Source of the DNA: Zhengitettix transpicula
Lineage: Eukaryota; Arthropoda; Insecta; Orthoptera; Tetrigidae
NCBI GenBank assembly: GCA_037074705.1
Contig: CM073595.1
Location: 47,487,639-47,551,638, forward strand
Length of the DNA: 64,000 bases
Reading direction: 5' to 3'
Shown: piece by piece, positions 36,300-49,800 of the stretch
Layout: every line of letters begins with the position of its first letter
How positions within the stretch are numbered: the stretch's first letter is position 1
Notes under the pieces: generated by a model
Databases searched by the model: none
Told to the model about the DNA's origin: nothing
Seen by the model: only the letters and a program-made list of their open reading frames with translations
Translations under genes and position numbers: made by a program

Positions 36300-38560
36300 G
36301 CTATTCTCTCGAAGGGCAGAACCTTGTAGGAGAGACGGAAGGGGTTACCTTTGGGGATGCCTTTTCCTCTATCCGTTTTTGAACTAAGGTTCCCACAAGA
36401 CGAGGAACCTCAGCCTGTTTCGAGAGGTCACAGATCTTGGACATACGGTAAGAGTTGTTCTCTGGTCCCATTGCAACAGTTGGCCAGCTGCCTCCAAAAC
36501 TGGTCGAGGCACGGATAATGTAATGCTGCGTCCCCACAGCAAACGTCTATCGGAAGGGCGTGGGACAAGTACCCAATGGCCGACCTACCTGATTCAGGTT
36601 TTCTAGGGTTTGTCCTGCATTACTTTTAGGAGAATGTCGGGTAGAATCCTTAAACTATAGCGCGGGGGCCCTAGTTGGTTACCTTCCTCTACCCTTCCGC
36701 ATCCCCCCCTTTCAAATCTCTTCCTATGCTATTAAAGGGGAGTTGCCACCATGTGGATAACCCCCATGTAGCCTGTAACCATAAAAAAATCTGAAATCCA
36801 CAAATAGAATAGAGCGTGTCTTTGGGTGATTAACATAATCCTTTCTCGCATGAAGTGTAATTTCACGGCAGAACGCGGAATTGGTTTTGTGCCAGAGAAA
36901 TATAGATTTTATATAGAATTACCAAGATCTTTGACATAATGGGAAGGGGCTACCTTTGGGGATGCCCTTTCCTCTCTCCGTTTTTGAACTAAGGTTCCCA
37001 CAAGACGAGGCACCTCGGCCTGTTTTGAGATGTGTATGTTCAGGGGTCACAGATCTTGGGCATACGCTAAGAGTTCTTCGCTGTTCCCATTGGAACAGTC
37101 AGCCAGCTGCCTCCTAAACTGGTCGAGGCATGTAGAAGGAAATGCTGCGTCCCCACAGAAAACCCCTCTCCCGCTATCGGAAGGGCGTGGGACAAGTACC
37201 CAATTGCCGACCTACCTGATTCAGGTTTTCTAGGGTTTGTTCTTCATTACCTTTAGGCGAATGCCGGGTAGGATCCTTAAACTATAGAGCGGGGGCGCTA
37301 GTTGGCTACCTTCCTATACTTTTCCGCATCCCCACTTTCAAATCCCTTCCTTTGGTATTGAAGGGGAGTTGTCACCATGTGGATTACCCTCATGTAGCCT
37401 GTAACCCCCAAAAAAATCGTTTCAATATACATGCCGCCTAGCCATTTCAAATTCCAAATATTTTCTACGAAGTCATTAACTGATTATATAACATCATGAG
37501 GGTCTTAAATCCGACTGAGTCGATTCCCAAATATTGTGGGCACATTTCTCTCAAATGGATACTGTAGTGTGTAGTTGTATAAATAGAACCTGTCGTATTA
37601 ATTCACCCCGACTCTTACTCTCCGTTTTTGAACTAAGGTTCCCACAAGCCGAGGCTCCTCGGCATGTTCTGAGAGGTTTTATGTTCCGGGGTCACAGACC
37701 TTGGACATACGGTAAGAGTTGTCCGCTATTCCCATTGGAATATTCGGCCAGCTGCCTCCTAAACTGGTCGAGGCACGGAGAACGGAATGCTGCGTCCCCA
37801 CAGCAAACTCCTCCCCCGCTATCGGAAGGGTGTGGGACAAGTACCCAATGCCCAACCTACCTGATGCAGGTTTTCTATGGTTTGGCCTGCATTACTTTTT
37901 GGCGAATGGCTGGGTAGGATGCGTGAACTATAGCCCGGGGCCCTAGTTAATCCTTGGCTACCTTCCTCTACCCTTCCGCATCCCCACTTTCAAATCCCTT
38001 CCTATGCTATTAAAGGATAGTTGCCACCATGTGGATTACCCTCATGTTGCCTGTTACCCTAAAATAAAATTAATCCTTTCGAGCTTATTTGTGGATGCCT
38101 TCAAATCGTTCTGGTTTTATTTGAAATAAGGTTCCCACACCGAGGCACCTCGGTCTGTTTTGAGAGGTGTATGTTCCGGGGTCGCAGATCTTTGGCATAC
38201 ACTAAGAGTTCGTCGCTGTTCCCATTGGAACAGTCAGCCAGCTGCCTCCTAAACTGGTCGAGGCATGTAGAAGGGAATGCTGCGTCCCCCACAGAAAACC
38301 CCTCTCCCGCTATCGGAAGGGCGTGGGACAAGTACCCAATTGCCGACCTACCTGATGCAGGTTTTTCTATGGTTTTCCCTGCGTTTCTCTAGGCGAATGC
38401 CGGGTAGGATCCTTAAAATATAGCCCGGTGGCCCTAGTAACCCTTGGCTACCTTCCTCTACCCTTCCGCATCCCCCCTTTCAAATCCCTTCCTATGCTAT
38501 TAAAGGGGAGTTACCCAACGTGGATTAGCCTCATGTAGCCTGTTGCTCTAAAAAAATAAA
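36300..38560. repeat. Array of GC-rich ~450-bp repeats (4 copies with spacers)
   Basis: The same unit as at 9.7 kb starts near 36402, 37005, 37651 and 38142. Spacers of 100-200 bp between units include repeated short stretches (CTCCGTTTTTGAACTAAGGT). Same orientation as the 9.7-kb array. Confidence 0.75.
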
Positions 38561-39610
38561 ATTCACCCTAATTTTATATCAGGGGACTGCACTGAGAACG
38601 GAATCGTAAATATTAGAGAATAGTCAGGAAGTTCGAGGCGTTGTCGTGAATTTGATTCCAAAGATAAATGTCAAGTTGACGCAGGATATCTATTTGCATG
38701 ACTCACTTCCTTCCTTTGCATGACAGCTAATCATCGGTGTTTTATTTCTACACCAGGAAAGCTCAGAATTTCTGTGTCACGTATGCAACTCTAGATGGGT
38801 TCGTGAGATCACTGATAAATAAATGACGCATCCAAGGAATTACTCATTTTACCAGAACCGTATTATTTCAACCGCAATTAACGTTTATAATTAGCATCTA
38901 TATTTACTAGGGATTTATGATCATCACCTTCGTCAAGTTATGTCCCCACTGAACGTACAATATCCGGTTACTCCTGGACGTCTACTTCATAGCCTTGTCT
39001 AATGAATCAAATTTCCGTTGTCTCGCGACGTGTAAAGTCCTGAGGATCCCTTTTATTTTTTCAACGGTGAATCACACTCCACTGCAATTTAAGACTTATT
39101 ATTATTTTACTTGGTTCGCAATCTCACGAAGTTTCCAAAGTACCCTGTAACCAACACGAATTGTTGTTTCATAGTTGTGCAATTTATCGACCAAGTATAT
39201 GCGCGGCATTTCGTTACTAGGAGTATACAGTGATGAATGTCATTGAAATTTATTTCAAATGTAGCTCATCCGAGTTTTAATTTTCTACTGATCGCAAAAT
39301 CAATTGCAATGCTTCGTGTCAGAATTAATCTCGTTTCATGGTTATTTCCAACCAAGTGCATCGAACTGCAACTCATTTCTTAGCTAAGCGTTCAGTTTTC
39401 GAAGTCAGCGACTGCTGCTTTGGAACCCGACTAGGGTCTAAACTCCGTGACTCACCTGCATACACGTCCGGCCATTATGTCAAAGATCTTGGGAATTCTA
39501 TATAATATCTATATTGCTCTGGCACAAAACCAATTCCGCGTTCTGCCGCGAAGTTACACTTCAAACGAGAAAAAATTATTTTAATCACGCAAAGACACGC
39601 TCTTTATATT
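38560..39610. other. No gene recognised
   Basis: Unique-looking AT-rich sequence between the GC-rich array and the long Helitron-like element. Near 36795-36930 and 39475-39610 there is a matching inverted stretch (AATTCCGCGTTCTGCCG), about 100 bp long, enclosing the array region. Confidence 0.4.
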
Positions 39611-39613
39611 CTA

Positions 39614-42604
39614 CTAGCTGGGTGCCCGGCGTTTCCCGGGATTCCGTATATCCATAACCCCCAATTTGACTCCAATCTCGGTTGCTTTTGCGTTATTTTT
39701 TTATGTAATGCACTTCGCCCCCTACCCCTACATGTTCTCACCTCCCATGCCTAAAGGGGTTGAACCCATTGACCCAGAAAAAGTTTCTTTCATGAATAAT
39801 ATCGTCCGTTTCAACATTTTACAAAATTTCCAGCCACGTCTCCACTGTACTTTGAGTTCATCAAGAAGTTGAATGTTATTATTATGTTTAGAAATGTAGA
39901 TACCCCCGGATTGGATTCCAATCGTATTAGCGTTATTTTCGTGTAACGCCCCACCCCGAAGTTAGCTCCCATTCATGCCGACAGGGAATAAAATTGTACA
40001 CCGAGAGAGAAATATTATGAATTTAATTGACCCCAAAAACTGTTTTTGCGACGCTAAAATCGGCCGATTTAAATGTTTTAAAAATACCACCCACTCTTGT
40101 GGGAGTTAAACGGCAAGTTGAATGTAAAAATTAAACTCAGTGACATACGAAACCTTGGATTCAACTCGAATCTCGATTGTTTTACATAACTTTTAGTAAT
40201 GCCACACCCTTAAGAATGCTGCCCTCCCGAACCAGGAAAGGGTTTAAATTATACATGGAGAGCATGTAGAGAGATATTATAAGGTTCATTGATCCCGAAA
40301 TATATTTATCGGCTGTTTGAAATGTTTCCAAATTTTTTACCCCCCTCCGAACATCGTCCACCACGGCGCAACCCCCCCCCCCACCGCCACTCAACTATGC
40401 GTGTTGACCAGATTGTCATAAATAAACTCAGCGACTTCCATATCCCTGATTTGATTCCAATCCCATTCGTATGTGCATTATTTTGCGGTATTGAAACCAC
40501 CCAAAATCAACAATCGCCTCCAAGCCCAAAAGGGTTTGAAATTATACACAAACAACGTAAAGACAAATATTCTGAATTTAATTGACTGCGAAAAATATTA
40601 GGCAAACAAAATTATTTATTCAACGCAAATATCTGCCGTGTTACATGTCCCTAGGGGTTAAATGGTAAATTGAATGTTATAATTAAACTCATTGACATAC
40701 ATAACTTTGGTTTTGGCTTCAATCATGGGTTAATTCGCGTAATTCTCCTGTAAAGGATTCCTACCCTATTCCTAAGGGTGCTCCTTTACCATGCTGTAAG
40801 GGGTTGATATTATACTCAGATAACATTGCTATAAACTTTATCAATCTCTTTTAGCCCTAAAAATATTTATCCGACTCAAATATCGGCTGTTTTATCAAGT
40901 TTGAATATTTCCACCCCCACCCCTAAGCGTGCTCCATTTTATGCCGATAAAGATGGAAAATTTACATATTCAACAGCGAAATACTGTCAATATAATTAAC
41001 CATTGTAAATATTTATTGTACGTTAGTAACCACCGTGATTTCTTGTTTCAAAATTTCCACCCCTTAACTACCCCCGACCCTTGGGGTTAAATGACCAATT
41101 GAATATCATAATTAAACTCAGTGACATCGATAAAATTGGTCTTGACTCCAATCTCGGTTGTATTCGCGACATTTCCGTGTAACGCTGGCCACCCTCAACC
41201 TAAGGGTCCTCCTTTCTCATGCTGTAAGAGGTTACAATTATACTCAAATAACATCGGTAAAAATACTTTCAATTTCTTTGACAGCTTAAAAATATTTATC
41301 TGAATTAATTATCGGTTGTCTTATTATGTTACAATGTTTTAACCCCTACCCATAAGCGTGTTCCCCTTTCACGCTGAAAGCGTATGAAATTTTACAAACA
41401 ACATCATTAGAAATACTATCAACGTCAATGGCCCTGGAATTTATTTATTTCACGCTAATATCGACGATTTAACATGTTTGAAAAATTCCACCCGTTCATT
41501 CCCGCCCCCGGGAATTAAATGGCCAATTTAATGTCATATAAAACTCAGTGACTATACACAAACAACATCAGTAGAAATACAATCAATATAATTAACCCTG
41601 AAAAATATTTCTTCAACGCAAATAACTGCCGTGTTTACATGTTCCAAAATTTACATCCCGCTACCCGTGCATCTGAGGGGTAAAATGTCATAACTAAGAT
41701 CAGTGGCATCACTAACCTTCGATTTGATTCCAATCTCGGTTGTATTCGCGATATATTCCTGTAAAGCATCTCCACCCCAAACACTAAGGATGCCCTTTTC
41801 CCAGGGTGTAGGGGGTGAAAATTATATTCAGAAAACATCGGTAGAAACACTATCAATATCTTTGACCCCTAAAAATTATTAACCGACGAAAATATCGGCT
41901 GTTTTAGCATAGCTAAATATTTCCAGCCCCGTCCACCCCCGCTTCTGGGGGCGGTAGGCGCGTCTCACAGCGACAGTGTTTGTTTCCTGGTCGCAAAGAA
42001 CAAGTGTACGAAATTTGGTTAAATTTGCTCCACCGGTGTACGTTAAACCGTAAGGGTGCCCTTTCCCCAGGGTGTAGAGGATGAAAATTATATTCAGATA
42101 ACATCCGTAGAAACACTATCAATATCTTAGACTGTTAAAAATATTTAGCCGACTGAAATATCGACTGTTTTAGCATGTTTAAATATTTCCACCTCCGTCC
42201 ACCCCCGGTTATGGTTGTGGTAGACGCGTCTCTCCCCGACATGTTTGTTTCCAGGTCGTAAAGAACACGTGTACGGAAGTTGGTAAAATTTTCTCCACCG
42301 GTGTAGATTTGTATTCTCCACCCCTAACCCTAAGGGTGCCCTTTCCCCAGGGTGCAGACGATGAAAATTATATTCAGAAAATATCGGTAGAAACACTGTC
42401 AATATCTTTGACCCCCAAAAATTATTATCCGACTAAAATATCGGCTGTTTTAGCATATTTAAATATTTCCACCCCCGTCCACCCCTACTTATGGGGGTGG
42501 TAGACGCGTCTCACCCCGACAGTGTTTGTTTCCTGGCCGCAAAGAACACGTGTCCGAAATTTGGTGAAATTTGCTCCACCGGTGTAGATTTGTAAAAAAA
42601 ACAT

Positions 42605-42661
<57 letters not shown>

Positions 42662-42680
42662 AACAAACAAACAGACATAT
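39614..42680 (-). mobile_element. Long Helitron-like element with degenerate internal repeats
   Basis: The minus-strand 3' end (CTAG at 39614-39617, preceded by the GGGCACCCAG segment) matches the copy at 11404. The body is a series of old, diverged ~170-bp and ~340-bp blocks of the same kind as at 6.2-8.1 kb, with the newest three near 41.9-42.6 kb. The other end lies just after the (AT)n run at 42609-42659 and a CAAA tract. There are no coding genes. Confidence 0.5.
42609..42659. repeat. (AT)n microsatellite
   Basis: About 25 AT units lie at the end of the long Helitron-like element, next to a CAAA tract. Confidence 0.95.
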
Positions 42681-43534
42681 TATACATACAATTATTGGTA
42701 CTCGGTGACGTGCTATACAAACGATTATCTAAGCGTTAAGTATGGAATCATCTAACAGAGTTTGATTTTTTTCGACACCTATCATTTTATAATAATTGTC
42801 TTTTGCTTCTGGACGCTATTGGATTAGAGATTTCGGAAGATCAATGCTTGGAGACTTTGTCCTCGTGTGCGCAAGTCCCACCCATTTCTCATCCTCATTC
42901 CATTGGACCGTTGCCTCTCACATTTACTTGATCATCTTAACATAGTTAGAGAATTTTGAAGCCGTGTCTAATCCAACCTTCGACTTCGTATTTTATGCGC
43001 AAAATTTTTGTAAGTATTCGGTCTTGTATACACTTCTTGTCAGTATCAATTTTTCCCCTCAGTTTCCACTAATTATTGGGCCACATTATGGGACGGTTGC
43101 TTCCTTCCTTATTCCAATGAACAGCTACGAATACGATTCTATAGTTCACCGCGGAAGCTGACAATTCTCGCTTGTACAGTTTTTATTCTACGCAACAGAC
43201 TCGTAAATCATTTATTTGAACATAAAATTTAACGTTAAAAATATTATGCCCGCTTTGTTATTCTAGTCATTTAGGAGGCCCGTTGATTGTTTATTAATTT
43301 TTTTTCCCGGACCGTTTGAAGAATATTGACTTTAAATACTGTGCTGGTGAACGGACTCCTGCTGTTCGTGTTAAAAATGTTGTAATATTTTAGTTTTATA
43401 TTAATATGATTTTACGGAGACTTTGCTGGTTAAGTTGATATTAATAAAAACTATTTTTTAATCCCCCAGTCTTTAATCTTATTATATTGTAGTAATTGGT
43501 AATTAAGGCATTGTTCTAATTGAAAAATTGAATT

Positions 43535-44068
43535 GTAGAGGACTCATTATTGGTGGATATAGCGGACGCCGCAACATACCGGCAATGCAAAAAAAAGTAT
43601 TGTTGATCGGTCGAGAAGGTTTTACGCGCTCAAAATTTACGAGACGAACGAACAGTTGGGCAGCGGACAGCAAGTAGAACAGAGTAAAAGAACGAACAGT
43701 TGGGCAGTAAACGGCGAGATGTACAGATTAAAATTCTAATTCACGAAAACTTGAACAATCTTTGTCAGTCAGCAGTGAAGACTGAAAGGTCTAATTTAAA
43801 GAACGAGAAAGTGTTCCAGTAACCAGTACGCTGTTATATCAAAAATGCAGAAACTGAACTAGTCTTCAGTCAACAGACAAAACCAATGAGGTGCATTTTC
43901 AACAAAAATCCACGAGATCTACAAATCCAGGTTGCAGTAAATCATCGAGAATCAACAAATTTATTTTAAACCAACTAACAATCTACGCTAATTAGAGTCT
44001 GTGAACATTTAGAGTCTGTGAGTACTTAGAATCAGTGATATCCCCAAAATTGTGCACGAAAAGTTAAA
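43535..44068. other. Purine-rich stretch before candidate gene D exon
   Basis: It has no long frame. AACGAACAGTTGGGCAG occurs twice about 45 bp apart near 43648 and 43692. Low T content on this strand and many AAAC/GAAC words suit a 5' UTR of gene D, but an unrecognised LTR-like piece cannot be excluded. Confidence 0.25.
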
Positions 44069-44085
44069 ATGAGACCTGGGCTGCC
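44069..44085 (+). CDS. Gene D, candidate first coding exon
   Basis: ATG at 44069 opens MRPGL plus two bases before GTAAGT at 44086 (phase 2). Both possible acceptors at 47488 and 47494 leave one base and keep the frame open, completing a Pro codon either way. Against it, genes A, B, C and E all splice in phase 1, so D may instead use an untranslated first exon near 45.1 kb and start at ATG 47526. Confidence 0.35.
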
Positions 44086-45093
44086 GTAAGTAGAAAGAAA
44101 ACTTTAAAATCATTGTAAACCACGTTTAAAAGATAAACGTCAGATCGTTCTTTAATTATCGATAAAAATGAGATTTTTAATTATTCGGATCATTCTTTAT
44201 TTCTTGATAAAAATTGAAATTGTTTAAATTCAATCTTTGGTATTATTTCTTCAGCAACAAATTTCGTCTATGTTCAGATGCATTGATTCCCATATAAAGC
44301 AAATGTGATTTTTGTGATTTTGATTATATAAATTCTGCCATTATCAAACCCAGTTCAAGACCCTGAGATCCCAAATATTTTGTGATTTGAATACTTGTTT
44401 TAAAATTGTTAATAAATCTTGTTTAATAGTTTTCACGTAATAGTTCTTTTCATTTAAAACAAATGATGCAAGCTATCGATATAAATTATTACAATATATT
44501 ACATCGTCATAAAAGAAGAGTTTTCGACTTACGTAGCCACATTCTTTCTGTTAAAATGTAATGATGATTTTACTTTGCGAAAAAAAAATTTTCACGAGGA
44601 CTGTAAATTTGTGGATTTTATTGTGAAAGTGAGTTTTATTAATGTTACTTAAAGTTTTACTGAAATAAATTATATTTTGTGTTTTTGTATAGACACACTA
44701 AAATATTGCTGTGTTAAAAAGATCTGGAAACTTAGTTTGTTTAACGTTGTAAGATTTTCCGTTAATTTAACTGCAGTTTCAATAGTTTGTCAACTGTTTA
44801 AAAGTAACAGTTTACCTCAGTACGGTTTTCGAAATCACATTTTGGGATTTGTTTTCTCCTTTCCTGCGTACAGTTGTCACATATTTATTATTTTTAATTT
44901 ACGCTTTTAAATTCCCACGAGGACAAGAAAATTATCTTCGTCTTGAATGGTGAGTAATTATGTTTAAATTAAGTTGCTTGGTGTCAGATAATTTCTGTAA
45001 TTAATGGAAATGCGTGTGGAGGCGTAAGAACGATTGGCGCATGCGCATAATTTTCCAGCTTCAAGTAATTGAAGCTTGACAGTCAGACATTAG

Positions 45094-45142
45094 TCAGTCT
45101 TTGCTCTGGAAGGAGGGACATTCCCACGAAGACAAGAGAACA
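45094..45142 (+). promoter_or_regulatory. Gene D, candidate initiator and untranslated first exon
   Basis: A TCAGTC initiator at 45094 matches those of genes B and C. It is followed by a short ATG-free stretch ending in CAG|GTAAGA at 45142/45143. A near copy of its last 20 bases lies at 44911-44931 and also leads to a donor (ATG|GTGAGT at 44949). Splicing to 47489 or 47495 would give a 5' UTR, with translation from ATG 47526. Confidence 0.3.
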
Positions 45143-45489
45143 GGTAAGAAGTTAAGTTTGTGTCTATTATTTATAGCTTTGCTTTACGTTACGTAACTAA
45201 ATCCCGTTTGTGTTGTGTATCCATTGTGTTTCAAAGGGTGTTCGGATAATGTGTTATTATTGAAAGTCGAATCCAAACTGAAAGCCAACTTCGAAAAGTT
45301 ACAGCCTGTACCTAATATCGATAATTCGGCGGACTCGAAATGTTTCAACTACAAGTATTTTTTTAGTCACAATTCTCAGTTACAGTATTCTCGAGCTGTA
45401 CACAAACGCTTTTCAGTTAATACGGTAAAATTTACTTCCTATTTTTTAGACTCGGAAATTATCACCGTTTAAATAATTAAAATAATAGT

Positions 45490-45740
45490 TTATGTTTGGT
45501 TGAGGCACGGAGAATTGAATGCTGCGTCCCCACAGCAAACAACTTCCCCGCCATCGGAAGGGCGTGGGACAAGCACCTGATGAAGATTTTTCCAGGTTTT
45601 TCCCTGTATGAGTTTTAGGCCAATTGCCTGGTAGGATCCTTAAAACGACATCCAAGTATCCCTTGACTATCTTGCTCTACCTTTCCGCATCCCCCCTTTC
45701 AGTCCCTTTATTATGCTATAAAAGGGAAGTGGTTATATCC
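45490..45740 (+). repeat. Partial GC-rich repeat in gene D intron
   Basis: Contains GAGGCACGGAGAA, the TAGGATCCTTAAA landmark and the final AAAGGGAAGT motif, but lacks the first ~120 bp of the unit and an internal piece. Confidence 0.65.
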
Positions 45741-45744
45741 TGTC

Positions 45745-47488
45745 TACTTCTTTTTGTATCTTCAAATGTTAACATTCTCAAAATCGGCAATTCAATATTG
45801 AATTCGGTTTAAGGATTCATTGACGTTACTCTTCTACTGTTTTTAAAATCAGAACAGCGCACATAAGAATGTATTTAACAAGTACATTAATTTACATTTT
45901 GAACGTTTCATAAGTTTATGTAGTTCTGTACAAATTTGCATACTAGTAAAGAATACTTAGTTTTCCTGGCCATTCAGAAATTAACCTTTAACGGTTTATT
46001 ATTACGTAAATTTTGAATATAATTAAAATTATCATGTTATGTATAACGGACACAATTTTAATTTAATGAATTTGAAATCTAGAAACAGCCGGTTATTTTG
46101 CATCTCATTTTAAACTTAGTCCACTTTTTGAAATCCCTTACGATTATCTCACAGGTTAGAATAAAACATTACAACGTCACGAGGTCAGTAGTGAAACGGT
46201 AACTGCGTTTCTTTGTAAAGAATGCCAATGAACTAATGAAACAGCTAAAGGTGTGAGTTCCTTTCTTGTACTATTGAAAGACTCCAATTTACGAAGTCAA
46301 CTTTGGGGGACAAGGAAAAGAAGAGCGCTAATTAATTTTAAATAGGATACAGTTCATACTTTTATTAAAACTAGACTGCAAATTGCATGAACAAATGAAA
46401 GTTTAATGGTGAGACATTTTTAAAAAACCTTACTTCAACTCAACTAACAAAGCATTTGTTCCTAAATTGTATGGATAATTAATTTTAATTATATTGCATT
46501 ATTTGTTTCAATTACAATTAGCTGAATTTAGGAAAAATTAGTTTTGTGTTTAAATAATGAAAAGGATTTTGTATTATTTTAAACATTATTTACTGTAGTT
46601 TATTAAAACACATCGATAACACAAAATTACATATTTTAAAATTAACATAGATAATTCAAATTTAAACCTTTTTTGCGAAATGGTAATATTAAATAAAAAG
46701 CTCTTCTTTCAGAGGAAATTTTTGTATCAACGATCTGGATTGGAATATAATATAAATTTCCTAAAACTTGGCCAGGCTGGTGGAAAGGACCAGGTAGAAT
46801 TTGTTTCAATATTCAAAATCTCAATCAAAATTCATTCTATAATTATTTTCACAAAATCTTCCTAATATTTCTCACTCACTTCAGACACTGACGACAAACA
46901 CCAACTCCCTGATCACGTATCCTCGGTAACCTATTCACATCTACAGAACATAAAAATGGGGTTACAAGCTTTTCGTCACAATTTCTCATCTTTAATAATT
47001 ATAATTTATGTATAGATTTTTTTTCGGTATTTTCGTTCACAGTTTTTTAACTTCTAAACTACATTTGAGAATGTAATGAAAGTTTATTTATTCTTCTTTC
47101 CCTTCGAATTCGAAAGAGTATCAAATAGATACAATTTTTGTTGCTTCCGCACATGACTAAAGAAGGAATAAGAATGGTTCCTTACATAGTAATTAATTTT
47201 ATTTTAATTATTTATTAATAATAATACTTAAAAATATGTTTAAATTTGTTGGATGATATTTAGAGCAAATTTCATTTTAAAAACATGGTTAAAATTAATA
47301 TGTGCAAGGTAAGATCCATTTCAGTGACTGGTGAGTCGTGAGTCAGAGTTCTGACTCGATCCCTGTAAAAACAACATCACGGCGTTCTTCTTTGGAAGGT
47401 CGTGATCCGTGATGTTTTTTTTTTAGTGTACATAAACCCATTAATATCACATTTAATTTTTCCACGAGGTAAAAACTAAAGTTTTCAG
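45745..47488. other. Gene D intron, mostly unique AT-rich DNA
   Basis: No coding. Around 47325-47415 a GACTCGATCCC element resembles a B box, and AACATCACGG pairs with CCGTGATGTT nearby; a very decayed SINE is possible. Confidence 0.3.
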
Positions 47489-47942
47489 TTGCAGATCGAG
47501 CGAATTTTCCCATTTACAAAGGAAAATGGGGGCGATTGCTGATCTCACATTGACAATCTTCAGCTTATCGTTGGGAGTCATTGTCCTGACCATTGACGTG
47601 GAAGCAGACATCGAATTCGCCCATATTATTTTCGTCTTCGGAATACTGGAAGAACTTATATGGTTGATTAATGATAATTTGCCCCGACAATTTCGTTCTT
47701 TTAACGAGTGGCGTTTCTTCTGCAGACTTCGGCTTTTCTTAATCGGCTGCTGCCTGTTCATCCACATCGTCATCACTACGATATATTCCATTAAACCCAG
47801 GTTCTATAATCGTTTAAAACTAATGGTAATCATGTTCTCTCATTTCACAGCCATTTCAGTCCTGGCTGCTTACTTCCTTTTATCATTTTTCACATATTTT
47901 GGTTTCATAGTTCGCGTTTTGATGATCCCTATCAACGTATAA
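47489..47942 (+). CDS. Gene D, main exon: small four-pass membrane protein
   Basis: Acceptors at 47488 (GTTTTCAG) and 47494 (TTGCAG) are both in frame with the ATG at 47526; TAA is at 47940-47942. From 47526 the protein is 138 residues; with the exon at 44069 it is 156 or 154. Hydrophobic segments lie at about residues 5-23, 31-48, 69-88 and 99-126 (counted from 47526), leaving almost no N-terminal tail and no PPxY motif. A basic/aromatic loop (about 53-68, with Arg and Trp) separates TM2 and TM3. It is the most reduced member of the array, yet it keeps the acidic residues just after TM1 (DVEADIE). The 5' end is uncertain. Confidence 0.7.
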
Positions 47943-48361
47943 ATTTAAAATGTGCTAAATATGATCATGACTCATAATTGTTCACCAAGTTGAAGTGAAT
48001 TATAATTTTTAACAAGAAAAAAAAAACATGTGGACTGTGTTGAGTCGTTGAAGAAAAACTGATTTTCACTATGTGTGTGAAGCAAAACTGTCATCTGTTT
48101 GTGGAATGGAATTTTTATGGCCCTTCTGCACAGTTGTTTATCATTGTCATTAACATTTTATCGACGTCTAATGTACGACAGAATTAGATAAATATTTTCT
48201 TTTACTGGCTTGTCATAATTGGCAGCTTCAATTACTAAATAGTTATACTGTAACATCAACGTAAAACTATGGAGTCCTATTGCTGTTCTACAATACAGTA
48301 TTTTTTGTATTTCATTGGGTTTAAATGTTTTATAATTTAGTTGTGTATGTTTGAGGAGCAC

Positions 48362-48367
48362 AATAAA
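48362..48367 (+). promoter_or_regulatory. Gene D poly(A) signal
   Basis: AATAAA lies about 420 bp after the stop codon, at a distance like that in genes B and C. A T-rich stretch follows within 25 bp. The conserved block of A-C was not seen here. Confidence 0.4.
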
Positions 48368-48369
48368 GT

Positions 48370-49735
48370 TTCTTAAACTTATTCCTTTTTAATTCATTTA
48401 TACTGATTTTACTTGCTCAAGAATTATTTACAGAATAAAATGTCAAAGTTTATAAAGAATGTGGGCTTAAACAAAAATTGCAGTGAATTTACCAGGTTCG
48501 ATTATTAAAGATTCACCAGTGAGCTATTTGTTGCTCTGAATTTTCTGGGAAAAATTATATAGTAATATTAATATTGGTAAATTTCTATATGTTGTTAGGG
48601 TTTTTTCTTCATTATTTGCTTTCGAAATTGATTTCCGCGACCATCAAAACGCCCTTTGAACAGGACCGTTTCTGCATTTGAGGATGAGCGAATCTGGTGT
48701 TCGTATTCTCGTGGGCCCTATGCTCGGTTTTCTTTGGACATCTTCTGCGAATGATTTTTCTGGATGTTTTTCGATAAACAAGGACAACAAAATCAAAACC
48801 AACCGGAAAGGAATTGAACTGAAATCTTTTCCGCGTCTCCATCGTCCCTGGTGGTTGGAACGTACGTAAATTATGCAATAGATAAATTAGCTCATTTTTA
48901 AAGTGTAGGAAATGCTGATAGTGCGATGTGTACGAAATCAGTAAGCATATAAATAAAAATATATATATATCGCTGAAATTTACAACCGGTTCTCTTCATT
49001 CCAGTATCTATCAATACTTTTATCTTCTTCTAAATGGTCTACGAATAATTGTGGTGTCAGAATGTCAACGCATTTCCTGTTGCTATAGCAACGAAATAAA
49101 CATTCTCGGCTTCGCATTTTCCATAATGAAGCAATAGTATAAAATATTTTTTATTAAAAATAACATTGCATTACTGTGGTCATATATCCAGTTTAATTTA
49201 ATATATAATGGACAATAGGGTAGAAAAAACTTTAGACGCTGAAACTTTCTTTTATATACATCATAATAAAAATAGACGAAAATATAATCAGTATCATTTC
49301 AATTTATATACATTGTAGTTAAATTTTTGCTAAATAGGATTGTGCTACACTGTTTATTATTTGCGATGGTCAAGTCAAAAATGAAAATTTTTTGTCGTAC
49401 AGAATTTTTTGATTATTCAAGTTTAGCAATTCATACTTTTAATGATTGTCACCGAAAGCAAGTTAGTGTGCAAAATTTTGAAGAAAATCGGATCTTGGGA
49501 ACTTGGTTAAAAATATATTACAATATTTGAAACAGACGGACCAAAAAGGCCAAGTATTATTAAAGGTGGTCATAAATATTCGAAGAAAAGTTCAGAGTTT
49601 CTGGTCCAGATTCTTCTGAAAGAGCTGAATTTTTTGAGAAAAATTTCGCTGGTTTTTCCACCGAGCGACTTCAGTAAGATTCAAAAGCTTTCACGACTTA
49701 AGCCTTGAAACCTCGAATTGTAGAGAAGCCTTTAA
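48370..49735. other. No gene recognised
   Basis: Mixed frames on both strands around 48610-48880 and 49327-49530 show no known domain. The 48.6-48.9 kb stretch is somewhat richer in GC and may be an old repeat. Confidence 0.3.
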
Positions 49736-49739
49736 AGCG

Positions 49740-49800
49740 TTCAAGGCTGATGACGATGTCAGCGAAAGCTATCGAAACGTCGCTACCATATGGTATAACC
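49740..49800 (+). ncRNA. Hammerhead-ribozyme-like motif
   Basis: CTGATGA (49747-49753) and GAAAC (49774-49778) enclose a helix II with AGC-GAAA-GCT plus GAT/ATC pairing around a 3-nt bulge. The following ACGTCGCTA fits a minimal helix III. Flanks include AACCCGG as in the Penelope-linked repeats. Confidence 0.4.
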
